Below, piece after piece: positions 1-8,143 of a DNA stretch of 64,000 bases. Each line of letters begins with the position of its first letter. Position 1 is the first letter of the stretch. The position numbers and the translations under genes are program-made. The notes beneath the pieces were generated by a model. That model ran no database searches. It saw only the letters and a program-made list of their open reading frames with translations, and was not told the origin of the DNA. The DNA is taken from contig JBARRP010000344.1 of NCBI GenBank assembly GCA_049644285.1, positions 1 through 64,000 on the forward strand, written 5' to 3'. This stretch comes from CAVRXT01 sp049644285 (GTDB taxonomy: Bacteria; Acidobacteriota; Terriglobia; Acidiferrales; UBA7541).

Positions 1-1
1 G

Positions 2-675
2 CGCAGCGGAGCTCGCTGGCAGGATTTGCCCGAGGAATTTCCTTCACCGGCAACGTGCTGGCGGCGACTGCGGGATTGGGAAGAGCAGGGAGTCTGGCTC
101 ACCATTTGGCGCGCATTCCTGGCGGAATTGAACCAACGCGAGCAACTCGACTGGAGCGAATCGTTTCTGGACGGCAGTTTCGCTCCGGCGAAAAAAGGGG
201 CTGCAAAGTCGGAAAAACCAAGCGGGGCAAGGGAACGAAGTGGATGGTGGTGGTCGACGGCGAGGGTGTTCCTCTGGGAAAGCAGCTTTACTCTGCATCC
301 CCGAACGAGGTCCGGCTCGCGGAAGAAACGCTCGCGTCGATCCAGGTGACCCGACGACATCGCGGCGGACGGCCACGCCAGAAACCCGTGCGTGTGATTG
401 CCGATTGCGCCTACGACCGCGATCCGCTGCGCGAGCGGTTGGCGGGACGCGGGATCGAATTGGTAGCACCCCACCGCTGGAATCGCAGCAAGCCGCGCAC
501 CCAAGATGGCCGAGCGCTGCGTCGATACCGGCGTCGCTGGAAGGTGGAACGCACCCTCGCCTGGCTCGGCAACTTCCGCCGATTGGTCGTCCGCTACGAT
601 CGCTCGATCACCATTTATGAAGCTTTCTTTCATATCGCCTGTCTCATGATCACCTTACGCAGGGTTTTGAAATGA
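2..675 (+). CDS. IS5-family (IS427-like) transposase, two frames, 5' end outside window
   Basis: Transposase of an insertion sequence, which would excise and insert the element by DDE chemistry. The first frame is open from base 2 and carries the N-terminal helical region (CWRRLRDWEEQGVW) up to about base 190. The second frame, one base back, continues with KTKRGKGTKWMVVVDG, the PVRVIADCAYD block with its catalytic-type Asp, and ends in the RRYRRRWKVERTLAWLGNFRRL block, which contains the conserved Glu. Joining the frames needs a -1 shift at an A6G4 run (191-200), the usual way this IS group makes its transposase. The start codon and left end lie outside the window, so intactness cannot be judged. 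The right terminal repeat should lie shortly after 675 but cannot be fixed without the left one. Confidence 0.88.
   Translation, partial: QRSSLAGFARGISFTGNVLAATAGLGRAGSLAHHLARIPGGIEPTRATRLERIVSGRQFRSGEKRGCKVGKTKRGKGTKWMVVVDGEGVPLGKQLYSASPNEVRLAEETLASIQVTRRHRGGRPRQKPVRVIADCAYDRDPLRERLAGRGIELVAPHRWNRSKPRTQDGRALRRYRRRWKVERTLAWLGNFRRLVVRYDRSITIYEAFFHIACLMITLRRVLK
191..200 (+). other. Probable programmed -1 frameshift site of the transposase
   Basis: The run AAAAAAGGGG sits exactly where the two transposase frames must be joined. IS5 elements of the IS427 type commonly use A6G-like slippery runs for this. Seen: the run and the frame switch. Inferred: that the shift is programmed rather than a mutation. 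Confidence 0.65.
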
Positions 676-906
676 GCTGTAGTCACGAGGGCCATGAGGT
701 TCGATGAATCGGCGGTAAATTTTGTGTGACTTTAGGTCCTGCGAGGGAGCCGAGGAGTGATTCGTTGCAGGCAGCGCCGGGGCGTTCGTACTTACTTTGT
801 CACCCTCGATGGGGCATCGCGGACGCAATCAGCCCTGCTGCCCAGCCTCTACTGCCAGATACAAGAGCCGTGCGCCAGTCGGTCGCTGAAGCTAAGATAA
901 AATGGC

Positions 907-1392
907 TCATTCGCGCTCGTGGTGACGCGCATCTTCCATAAGTTTGTATACCGCATCGCGAAATTCGCCGTAAGCGTCGGGGACGGCATTATAGCCTCTC
1001 GATTTCACCTGCCTTTCTCCAAATCGCAGAGTCAAAGCCCATGACTCCCCATCCGGCCAATCGCGTTTCGGGTCGTTGTAATCGGATTTCCATCGCCAGA
1101 CGCCGAGTGAGTCGATCCGTGCCCAAAATCGCTGCCACGCCTCCGGAGCCGGGCGTAGCCGCTCGACCGTTTCAACAAATGAACCCTTGCCCTTCATGTC
1201 GGCGACACGTTTTACGAAGACCAGTGTGTCGCGCTCCCATTTCACCCGGTCGCCTCCCATGTAGGCGTGGCCTTCAAAAAATTCAAACTGGTCCGGCACA
1301 AGGGTGGATTCACGCAATTGGCCTTGAACAGCCGACGGGACGAACGTGGCCACTAGAAGCATCGCTAAAAACATACGACGCAAGTTAGCCAT
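907..1392 (-). CDS. Secreted protein of unknown function
   Basis: 161-residue protein with a clear N-terminal signal peptide (LRRMFLAMLLVATFVPSAVQGQ), likely cleaved near AVQG-Q. The mature part is soluble and charged, with no recognised family; it has a WxRFWARIDSLGVWRW stretch and ends in a basic, acidic and His-rich tail (DARHHERE). It reads in the same direction as the next membrane-protein gene, about 40 bases downstream of that gene's stop, so both could be one unit. Exported to the periplasm or outside. No function can be assigned from sequence. Confidence 0.6.
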   Translation of the reverse strand: MANLRRMFLAMLLVATFVPSAVQGQLRESTLVPDQFEFFEGHAYMGGDRVKWERDTLVFVKRVADMKGKGSFVETVERLRPAPEAWQRFWARIDSLGVWRWKSDYNDPKRDWPDGESWALTLRFGERQVKSRGYNAVPDAYGEFRDAVYKLMEDARHHERE

Positions 1393-1432
1393 ACAACTCC
1401 ACTCGAATCCCCACCGATTTTCGACGCGTTTC

Positions 1433-2203
1433 CTAGAAGAGATGCGCCTTCTGACTCAAGAACATCGGAACGCTTTTCTCATCCCAGCCCCAAACGGCAT
1501 AGTCGTCGAATCCGCACTCGCGACGCGAACCGGTATTCGTATGCGCCTCGCTGAACAGAAACAGCCGGGCTTCGCGTGGCGGCAAATTCATTTCTTCGTC
1601 GGAAGGAGATGGAGGGAGCGTAGCAGACTGGCCAGGATAGCACTGGTAGATCATCTGATTGGATCGAGTGATGAAAGCCACTTGCACGCGGACCAATTGA
1701 TCGGTGTTATTGGTAATCTTGATGCCGTCCGGTTCCCGCTCCACGCTGAGTGCTCCCGACGCCTTCAACTTGCGCTCCAATTCGCTCTTCGCCGTCTGTT
1801 TTGCCTCGTTCTCGCGAATGGACGGATTGATGAGCCAATCGACATACCCCCGCGGACCTCTTCTGGCTGTCTCTACGAAAACCGGGAGGAAGACCACCAC
1901 AAGTCCTATCCGTGTGACCAGCCTGGCGCGGTTCGGTAACATCGCCAGAATAATGCATTCGGTAACAAAAGCTGCACAAAACACTGCCAAAACGCCTAGC
2001 AAAAATACTCCCAAGAAAACGATCACGCTCACAATCTTGATGTCTGCGCCCTTATTGGGTTCACCCGCGTTGCCCAGCGCAATACCCCACTTGGCTAGGA
2101 AAGGCACAGAGAGATAGGCCAGAGCCGCTGCGCAGAGAGCTAACAGTAGGCCGTCGACTAGAGTCAAAGAAGCTTTTCTGAACAGGTTCTTGAGGTCGGG
2201 CAT
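1433..2203 (-). CDS. Membrane protein of unknown function with three transmembrane helices
   Basis: 256 residues. Three hydrophobic segments lie in the first half (about residues 14-36, 56-84 and 93-111), with a basic start (LKNLFRKASL) suggesting a cytoplasmic N-terminus. The second half is soluble and contains an ELERKLKASG amphipathic stretch, then a beta-rich part (GIKITNNTDQLVRVQVAFI) that looks like a small immunoglobulin-type fold, and a Pro/Ser/Asp linker. No known family recognised. It lies just upstream of the secreted 907-1392 gene in the same direction, so the two may act together at the envelope. Confidence 0.6.
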   Translation of the reverse strand: MPDLKNLFRKASLTLVDGLLLALCAAALAYLSVPFLAKWGIALGNAGEPNKGADIKIVSVIVFLGVFLLGVLAVFCAAFVTECIILAMLPNRARLVTRIGLVVVFLPVFVETARRGPRGYVDWLINPSIRENEAKQTAKSELERKLKASGALSVEREPDGIKITNNTDQLVRVQVAFITRSNQMIYQCYPGQSATLPPSPSDEEMNLPPREARLFLFSEAHTNTGSRRECGFDDYAVWGWDEKSVPMFLSQKAHLF

Positions 2204-2639
2204 CCAAGCCTAGTATAAGCCCCGAAAGCTCAAGGACAGCGAGCACCCTCGGCAGAGATCGCCGTTCCTTTGGTCTTGCCTCAGGCACGAGCACAAGCCT
2301 CGTCGCATCGTGCGTTCCACCTGTCCGGTGTGCCGAGTACCGAGATAGTACGGTCGACACATACGATGACCTTGCCGTTCTTGGATCGCGCGTTCGATGT
2401 TATCTTTGTGGTGGCTGGCGACAACGAGGCCAGCTTCGTACATGAACTTTTCAACGTGCGTAACCGCCGTTTCAAACATCCCGTCGAGCTGGTTCAACCT
2501 AAGAGCCGAAACGTTCTTTGACTACGCGATGATTTCGCTGAAGCTCACCGTCAACCAAATCTCTTCAGCGAGAATCAGTGATGTTAGAAAAGGATGCGTT
2601 CCGGTGATTCGTCAAACTGAATCGTTGTAAATCATATTC
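2204..2639. other. Intergenic stretch without a supported gene
   Basis: About 436 bases between two rightly assigned genes. Minus-strand open frames at 2210-2497 and 2281-2475 overlap each other in different frames and share no recognisable motif, so neither is supported. The stretch could be a decayed gene. A promoter for the kinase gene starting at 2640 should lie here, but no good -35/-10 pair stands out. Confidence 0.4.
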
Positions 2640-4067
2640 ATGGACGTTCTCAAAAAGCTTTTCGAGCAGCATTTCCACTCCCCGGTCGGGCGGGTGCAGC
2701 CGCTGAAGGGCCAGCTCAGCGGTTCGGGGCGCAAGATCATCCGGCTTGCCAGCGAAAAGGTCAGCGCGATCGGCATTCAGTATGACGTACGCGAAGAGAA
2801 CGTCGCTTTCCTCGAATTTTCCAAGCATTTTCGCCGACATGGCCTGCCGGTGCCGGAAATTTATGCTGAAGATTTGAGCCACGGGGCTTATCTTGAAGAA
2901 GACCTGGGAAACACGACTCTTTTTGAGTTTCTCTCGAAAAATCGCGCCGGCGAGAACATTGCTCCGCCGGCGGCAGAAGCGTATCGCAAAGTTGTGAACG
3001 TGTTGCCACGCTTTCAGATCGAAGCCGGCCGCAGTTTGAATTACAAAGTTTGTTATCCGCGCGCCAGCTTCGATCGCCAGTCCATCGCCTGGGATTTGAA
3101 TTATTTCAAGTATTACTTCCTTCGGCTCGCGGGCATTCCCTTCAACGAACAAGCGCTGGAAGACGATTTCGGCCGCTTGATGAAGTTCCTGTTGAGAGCC
3201 GGGCGCGACTACTTTCTCTATCGGGATTTCCAATCACGCAACGTGATGTTGCGCGACGGTAATCCATTTTTTTTGGACTATCAAGGCGGCCGCAAAGGCG
3301 CGCTGCAATATGATATCGCTTCTCTTTTGTACGATGCCAAGGCGGATCTGCCGCCGGAGCTCCGCCAGGAATTGCTCGATCACTATATCGACCGGCTGGC
3401 TGACTTCATCGAGCTTGAGCGACCAGCGTTCATGGAGCACTACTATGCCTATGTTTACGTGCGGATCATGCAGGCGCTGGGCGCTTATGGCTTTCGCGGC
3501 TTTTATGAGCGCAAAACCCATTTTCTGCAAAGCGTGCCGTACGCGCTGAAGAACGTGCGCTGGCTGCTTCACCACGTCGAGCTGCCGATCGCGCTGCCGA
3601 CGCTGATGCAAGCGTTCGAGAGCATGGTGGCCTCGGCGAAATTGGCGGGCCCGACTTCCGAAGCGAAAAACTTGGTCGTGCGGATTTTCAGCTTTTCATT
3701 TCACCGGGTCCCGCCGAACGATGAGAGCGGGCATGGCGGCGGCTTCGTTTTCGATAGCCGCGGCATCCCGAATCCCGGACGCGAGGAGCGCTTCGAAACT
3801 CTAACGGGCAAAGACGCGGCGGTGATCGAGTATCTCAATCAGCAAGAAAGCGTGCATCAGTTTCTCGCCAGCGTGACGTCGCTGGTGGATGCCAGCGTGA
3901 GCGACTATCAGCGTCGCGGCTTCAAGAACTTGATGGTGTCGTTCGGCTGCACCGGCGGCCAGCATCGCTCGGTATATCTGGCAGAGCAATTGGCGAAACA
4001 TTTGCGTGGCAGGAACGGGGTGGACGTGGTGGTGCGGCATCTTGAGCTGGAGAACTTGGGCAAATGA
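2640..4067 (+). CDS. AmgK-type anomeric sugar kinase fused to a RapZ C-terminal domain
   Basis: Residues 1-335 form an aminoglycoside-phosphotransferase-fold kinase: YRDFQSRNVM (catalytic Asp about 196, Asn about 201) followed by FLDYQGG (metal Asp about 213). This matches the COG3178/AmgK group, which phosphorylates MurNAc or GlcNAc at C1. Residues about 345-475 form a RapZ C-terminal domain: VRIFSFSFHRVPP, GGFVFDSRGIPNP, LTGKDAAVIEYL and the signature GCTGGQHRS (436-444). In Escherichia coli RapZ this half binds GlmZ RNA and glucosamine-6-phosphate. The next gene overlaps by 4 nt and encodes the uridylyltransferase that would use the kinase product, so a MurNAc-recycling role is well supported. 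The attached RapZ half suggests amino-sugar sensing or RNA binding; this is inference. Confidence 0.85.
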   Translation: MDVLKKLFEQHFHSPVGRVQPLKGQLSGSGRKIIRLASEKVSAIGIQYDVREENVAFLEFSKHFRRHGLPVPEIYAEDLSHGAYLEEDLGNTTLFEFLSKNRAGENIAPPAAEAYRKVVNVLPRFQIEAGRSLNYKVCYPRASFDRQSIAWDLNYFKYYFLRLAGIPFNEQALEDDFGRLMKFLLRAGRDYFLYRDFQSRNVMLRDGNPFFLDYQGGRKGALQYDIASLLYDAKADLPPELRQELLDHYIDRLADFIELERPAFMEHYYAYVYVRIMQALGAYGFRGFYERKTHFLQSVPYALKNVRWLLHHVELPIALPTLMQAFESMVASAKLAGPTSEAKNLVVRIFSFSFHRVPPNDESGHGGGFVFDSRGIPNPGREERFETLTGKDAAVIEYLNQQESVHQFLASVTSLVDASVSDYQRRGFKNLMVSFGCTGGQHRSVYLAEQLAKHLRGRNGVDVVVRHLELENLGK

Positions 4068-4810
4068 AAGCGATGATTCTGGCCGCCGGCCTCGGTACGC
4101 GCTTGCAGCCACTCACCACCGGTCGCCCCAAAGCGCTGGTGGAAATCGCCGGCCGAACGCTGCTCGAGATCACACTCTCTCGCCTGCGCGCCTTTGGGAT
4201 TCGCGAGGCGATCATCAACGTGCATCACTTCGCCGACATGATTCTCGAGTATCTGAAAACGAACGATAACTTCGGCATGCGTATTGAAGTCTCTCGCGAA
4301 GAGGTCTTGCTCGACACGGGCGGCGGCCTGAAAAAGGCCGCTTATTTTTTCCTTGAGGATTCCAACTGTTTTGAAAAGCCGTTTATTTTGCACAATGTCG
4401 ATGTCATCAGCACGATTGATCTCCGACGCATGGTGCAGGTTCATACTGAAAGTCAGGCTCTCGCCACTCTGGCGGTGCAAGACCGGGAGACTTCTCGATT
4501 TCTGCTCTTCGACGAGCAGCTTCAGCTTTGCGGCCGGCGATCCGGGCGCGATCAGAAAACTGAATTTGTTCGATCTTCACAACAGGTGCAGGCACTGGCC
4601 TTTTGCGGCATCCACGTTATTTCTCCTCGTCTTTTTGCGATGATGATGGAAGAAGGCGCTTTCTCCATCATCAACTCCTATCTGCAGCTCGCCGCCCGCG
4701 GAAACAAAATCCTCGCTTTTCGCGCCGATGAATATTATTGGCGTGACCTCGGCAGGCTGGACAATGTGATGCAAGCCGCGCAGGATTTAAAGCAAAAAGT
4801 TCTTCTATAG
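4064..4810 (+). CDS. murU: MurU-type sugar-1-phosphate nucleotidyltransferase
   Basis: 248 residues of the nucleotidyltransferase fold. The N-terminus carries MILAAGLGTRLQPLT and RPKALVEIAGR, the nucleotide-binding signature; LHNVDV holds the metal-binding Asp, and YYWRDLGRLDNV the second Asp near the C-terminus. Length fits single-domain MurU (about 225-250 residues), without the hexapeptide-repeat tail of GlmU. MurU makes UDP-MurNAc from MurNAc-1-phosphate, by-passing de novo synthesis and so fosfomycin. Its start overlaps the stop of the AmgK-RapZ gene (ATGA), so the two steps are translationally coupled. The alternative is a UTP/CTP/GTP transferase for another sugar, but the partner makes MurU most likely. 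Confidence 0.8.
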   Translation: MKAMILAAGLGTRLQPLTTGRPKALVEIAGRTLLEITLSRLRAFGIREAIINVHHFADMILEYLKTNDNFGMRIEVSREEVLLDTGGGLKKAAYFFLEDSNCFEKPFILHNVDVISTIDLRRMVQVHTESQALATLAVQDRETSRFLLFDEQLQLCGRRSGRDQKTEFVRSSQQVQALAFCGIHVISPRLFAMMMEEGAFSIINSYLQLAARGNKILAFRADEYYWRDLGRLDNVMQAAQDLKQKVLL

Positions 4811-5072
4811 GCAAATCGGCCACGGCGTAGAATGGACCGGCGGCCGGCGGCGCACAGCGCTGGCGACGCCTGTCACGGTTCCGCCCGAGTCACGGCGCAC
4901 TCGGACATAAGCGGTTCTGGAAGAGTCCGCGACCATGCGCCCGGAATGCGCCGCGCGCGAGCGCCACTTCTCGTGTAGCGCGCCATACGGCTGACCGCGC
5001 GGTTGTTACAAACTTGAAGAACTGTCGCCATTGTGTCGGGGCTGCGGGATGGCTGTCAGGAAAAAAAGAAGC

Positions 5073-5101
5073 TTGACATATGCCTATATGGGAATGCAAT
5101 G
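5073..5101 (+). promoter_or_regulatory. Candidate promoter with overlapping inverted repeat for the ArsR-type gene
   Basis: A consensus -35 hexamer TTGACA (5073-5078) is followed by CATATGCCTATATG (5077-5090), a 5-bp inverted repeat with a 4-bp spacer, ending about 19 bases before the ATG at 5109. An AT-rich imperfect palindrome over the promoter is the usual operator layout of ArsR-family regulators, so self-repression is likely. The -10 region is weak. Confidence 0.45.
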
Positions 5102-5108
5102 TCGGGGC

Positions 5109-5492
5109 ATGGCACGCGCAGCCACCACATCGGATGCATTCAACGCGGTCGCTGAGCCCCGTCGGCGGGAAATATTGAACTATCTCGCGCTGCAGGAACG
5201 TCCGGTCGGGGACATCGTGGCAACCCTGGGTCTGGAACAGCCCTCCGTGTCAAAGCACCTCCGCGTTCTACGAAACGTGGGCCTGGTCCACGTGCGCCGC
5301 GATGGTCGCCAGAAGCTGTATCGAACCAACGCCGCGGCGATCCGGCCTCTGCACGAGTGGACCAGCAGATTCGAGCGCTACTGGCGGCATCAGTTGAATC
5401 GCGTCAAGGAGCGTGCCGAGGCAAAGATGAACAGAGTCCGGGTGGACTTGAATTCAAGGAGGAAAGATGATTCCGACAGCACAGAGCATTGA
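5109..5492 (+). CDS. ArsR-family winged-helix transcriptional regulator
   Basis: 127 residues from ATG 5109; the upstream in-frame ATGs would add a stretch lying over the promoter, so this start is preferred. The DNA-binding domain covers nearly the whole first 90 residues: AFNAVAEPRRREILNYLA, VGDIVATLGLEQPSVSKHLRVL (recognition helix) and VHVRRDGRQKLY (wing). No metal-binding CxC motif is seen, so it is not an arsenic or metal sensor but belongs to the group paired with SRPBCC proteins. The next gene starts before this one stops, and such pairs are very common. Predicted to repress its own operon through the inverted repeat at 5077-5090. Confidence 0.85.
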   Translation: MARAATTSDAFNAVAEPRRREILNYLALQERPVGDIVATLGLEQPSVSKHLRVLRNVGLVHVRRDGRQKLYRTNAAAIRPLHEWTSRFERYWRHQLNRVKERAEAKMNRVRVDLNSRRKDDSDSTEH

Positions 5493-5940
5493 GAATTGGA
5501 CGCTGAACGTTACCCAGGAAATCCATGTCCGTGCGCCCCTGGATGTGACCTTCGCTGCACTGCTCGAACAGCTCGGGCCGCACAATGAAGGGATGGAAGG
5601 CACACCGATGCCCATGAAGATTGAGCCGTGGCCAGGGGGAAGGTGGTACCGCGATTTGGGCGATGGCAACGGTCATTTCTGGGGACACGTGCAGGCCATC
5701 AAGCGGCCGACGCTGCTCGAAATCAACGGGCCGTTGTTCATGTCCTATCCGGCCGTCTCGAATGTGCAGTACCGCTTGACTGAGGCCGACGGTGGAACGC
5801 TGATCCAGTTCCATCACACGGCGCTTGGATTGATTCAGGAGGATCACAGAAAAGGAGTGTCGTCCGGCTGGAGCCGCATCCACGAGCGCGTCCGCAAGCA
5901 GGCGGAGGCCTTTCGGTCGCGGCAAGCGGCATCGCAGTGA
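5467..5940 (+). CDS. SRPBCC (AHSA1-like) domain protein
   Basis: 157 residues of the START/Bet v1-like fold: VTQEIHVRAPLDVTFAALLEQLG at the start, PWPGGRWYRDLG and GHVQAIKRPTLLEINGPL in the middle, GGTLIQFHHTALG and the long C-terminal helix at the end. AHSA1-type proteins bind small hydrophobic ligands in a cavity; bacterial substrates are mostly unknown. A Shine-Dalgarno (AAGGAGGAAAG) lies just upstream inside the ArsR gene, and the reading frames overlap by 26 bases, so the two are co-expressed. A ligand-responsive or detoxifying role together with the regulator is plausible but unproven. Confidence 0.8.
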   Translation: MIPTAQSIENWTLNVTQEIHVRAPLDVTFAALLEQLGPHNEGMEGTPMPMKIEPWPGGRWYRDLGDGNGHFWGHVQAIKRPTLLEINGPLFMSYPAVSNVQYRLTEADGGTLIQFHHTALGLIQEDHRKGVSSGWSRIHERVRKQAEAFRSRQAASQ

Positions 5941-6049
5941 GAGGGAAGACATAGTCGCGGAGGACGCAGAGAAAGAAGCGGAAGAGCAACTCCAAGTTCA
6001 CCGTAGTTGATTCAGAAAAACCAAAAAAAAGAAAAGGAGACAAAGAACC

Positions 6050-6517
6050 ATGGAAACAAAACCCACGCACGAACAAGCGCAACTCCACCTGCAAGTCTAT
6101 GATATGCGCCGCGAGGCCCGGCTGCGCCAGGCGCGCGATTGGTACTTCAAGAACTACTTCGTGGAGAATCTCGAGGACAGCATGCGCATCGCGGCGCCCG
6201 GAACGGAAACAGGCGCGCTGGCGATGATGGTGCTCAGCTATTGGGAGCAAGCCTGCGCATTACTCAACTACGGTCTGCTCCACGAAGGCCTCTTCTTTGA
6301 GACGAGTGGAGAGTTTTTCGGGGTCTGGGAGCTCGTCAAGCCCATTGTGCCGCAGGCTCGGGAGCGGTTCGTGAATAAGCAGTTCCTCGCGCACCTGGAA
6401 AAAGCTGCGCAGCGCTACGAAGCCTGGATCGAAAGCCGCTCACCTGGTCATATCGCTGGCATGCGCCAGTTTATGAAACAGATGCGCGCTCAGGGTGCAA
6501 CAGCAGCTAAAGCCTGA
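6050..6517 (+). CDS. Small cytoplasmic protein, DUF4760-like
   Basis: 155 residues, mainly alpha-helical, no signal peptide or membrane segment. The pattern of an Arg-rich first helix (DMRREARLRQARDWYF), an acidic second block, YWEQACALLNYGLLHEGLFFET and VWELVKPIVPQARERF resembles DUF4760 proteins, whose function is unknown. A good ribosome site (AAAAGGAGA) precedes the ATG. A hairpin terminator candidate follows directly. It may be co-transcribed with the ArsR/SRPBCC pair, but about 110 bases separate them. The family call is from memory of the motif pattern only. Confidence 0.6.
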   Translation: METKPTHEQAQLHLQVYDMRREARLRQARDWYFKNYFVENLEDSMRIAAPGTETGALAMMVLSYWEQACALLNYGLLHEGLFFETSGEFFGVWELVKPIVPQARERFVNKQFLAHLEKAAQRYEAWIESRSPGHIAGMRQFMKQMRAQGATAAKA

Positions 6518-6542
6518 TCCGGACTCGAGAGTAAAGAGTGAG

Positions 6543-6593
6543 CGAGCCTGCGACTCGCGGGCGCGCAAGCGTGCTTCCTGCGGCGCAGGCTCG
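6543..6593 (+). terminator. Hairpin terminator candidate after the DUF4760-like gene
   Basis: CGAGCCTGCG (6543-6552) pairs perfectly with CGCAGGCTCG (6584-6593), followed by TTTCGTT. The 31-base loop can itself fold partly. Position just after the stop at 6517 fits a transcription end. Confidence 0.5.
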
Positions 6594-6683
6594 TTTCGTT
6601 CATAGCCCTAAGAGTAAGTCTGATAGAAGTGACAGGTAGGCAGGCAACACCGCTGGCAAACTAAAATTTGAATTTGCCGGTTG

Positions 6684-6915
6684 TCACGTTTTTCCCGGCA
6701 CCTGATTTTTTTGCAAGTCTCCCGCCGGGCTGAGCCAAAGTTGCAGTTGCTCCTGGAGGACCTTGAAATCGACCGGCTTTGAAACGATGCTGTTGCAGCC
6801 GCGCTCAAGAAACGTGCGGTTGTTCGGTAACCATGGCTTGCGCCGTCACTGCGATGATGGGGATCCTGCAAAGCACCGGCTGCTGACGCATCCACGACGC
6901 CAGCAACAGACCATC
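6684..6915 (-). pseudogene. Decayed response-regulator receiver domain
   Basis: Minus strand, two frames. The first part reads DGLLLASWMRQQP, then RIPIIAVTAQAM, the beta-4/beta-5 region of a receiver domain with its conserved Ala-Met. A frameshift follows, after which CNSIVSKPVDFKVLQEQL gives the conserved Lys-Pro end of the fold. The N-terminal half with the phospho-accepting Asp is missing. This is the remnant of the last receiver domain of a two-component or hybrid kinase protein. Confidence 0.6.
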
Positions 6916-6925
6916 ATCAAGAGAA

Positions 6926-7335
6926 TCAGGGGCGCCGCGGGAAACACAAAAGCATCAGGAGAATTCCTGCAAGGTAGAATGGCGCAGACTGCTGGAAGGT
7001 GGCGCCTATAAACCGCAAAGCGAATCCCAGAAGTACGATGGACTCGAACATTACGTAGCTGAAGATATTGCCCTTCCGCCACTGTATCAGAGCGGCGGCA
7101 TCGTCCTGTCGCAAGGACAAGGTATCGGCGGATCATCCTGATTCGCACAAAAAGACCAACCGCGACGAGCACCACAGCAAGGCCCATTCATCAAGGCGAC
7201 GTTTGGCTGGGTTCTAGGAACATCGACCAACTGTTCTCCTGTTCCGACATAGAGCACCATGGCGAACAGGAGAGTTCCCCACACTATCTGTAGAAGACGC
7301 GTGGCTGCTTCAAGGGTCGCAATTGGTTGGGGCAT
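6926..7335 (-). pseudogene. Decayed membrane-protein gene with two frameshifts
   Basis: Read on the minus strand, three frames in series make one sensible small membrane protein: LQIVWGTLLFAMVLYVGTGEQ from the ATG at 7335, then GLAVVLVAVGLFVRIRMIRRYLVL, then IFSYVMFESIVLLGFALRFIGA and FYLAGILLMLLCFP. Two frameshifts, near 7185 and 7110, are needed. The intact form would have four transmembrane helices. Family not recognised. It touches the response-regulator remnant, so this whole stretch is decaying. Confidence 0.6.
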
Positions 7336-7445
7336 GGCCGATTATTTCCTCTGACAGTTACGCGAATTCTGCCATGGGGCGCGTCAGCGGGCAATCAGGA
7401 TGTGACACGGATTGCGGGATTTTCTAAGGCCTGATCGAGCGGAGG

Positions 7446-7850
7446 CTAGTAAGAACGGAGGTCGGCGAAGCAGGCTTGATTGCGCTGAAGGCGCTGGTCC
7501 AGGTCGACGGCCAGGTAGCGGGTGCAGGTGGCCATCTCGCGCTGCGACCAAGCCCGGAAAGCCGGAGCGAGGGAATCAAGTTTTTCGAGCGCGCGGTAGT
7601 AAAGGCGAACGTGCCACAGTTCTTGGCTGCGCGTGGGCGCCAGATCGGGACAAAGCCCCTGTAGCGCGGCGAACGCTCGGAAATCCTTTGGATTCAGAGG
7701 ATTGGCGAATGGCTCGGCGGCTGACTTCAGGGTTTCCGAAAGCGGCTCTGCGGAGAAAGTGAGCAGACCGGCGCGCCAACTAAAGACGGCGAACTGGATG
7801 ACCGCCGCCACCGAGATCACGAAGATAAGCGCTGCCATCATGGTTCTCAC
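7446..7850 (-). CDS. Small membrane-anchored protein of unknown function
   Basis: 134 residues with one N-terminal hydrophobic segment (MMAALIFVISVAAVIQFAVFSW), which may be a signal anchor. The rest is soluble and helical (LWHVRLYYRALEKLDSLAPAFRAWSQREMATCTRYLAV), with three cysteines. The spacing of aromatic and basic residues and the lack of stops suggest a real protein, but no family is recognised. It stands alone between decayed genes and the decarboxylase gene on the other strand. Confidence 0.5.
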   Translation of the reverse strand: MRTMMAALIFVISVAAVIQFAVFSWRAGLLTFSAEPLSETLKSAAEPFANPLNPKDFRAFAALQGLCPDLAPTRSQELWHVRLYYRALEKLDSLAPAFRAWSQREMATCTRYLAVDLDQRLQRNQACFADLRSY

Positions 7851-8143
7851 GCTCCACGGCTAGTTTGCAACTGTGCCCTGCAGCCCACAATGGAACTACA
7901 GTACTGTTTTTCGTAGAACAAGGCGATTCGGGCCTGCTCGCGCACGGGTGTAACGTCTTTGCCTTTGTACGGCCCGCGGCACAAAAATGCAGGTTCGTAC
8001 TGATCGATTCATCAAAAGATGAATAATGGGGACTGGTAATCCTTCTCTCAAACGCTGTTTTCGTGGATAATCCGTTGCGGGTCGGCTGCAGTAGGAAGGA
8101 TGAACCGGGAGATCATGCGGATGGAACTCGGGAGAGACAGACT

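Noticed and set aside
726..941. 71-codon frame after the IS transposase
   Set aside because: No motif, no ribosome site, mixed composition.
2210..2497. 95-codon minus-strand frame
   Set aside because: Competes with other frames of equal quality in the same stretch; no family pattern.
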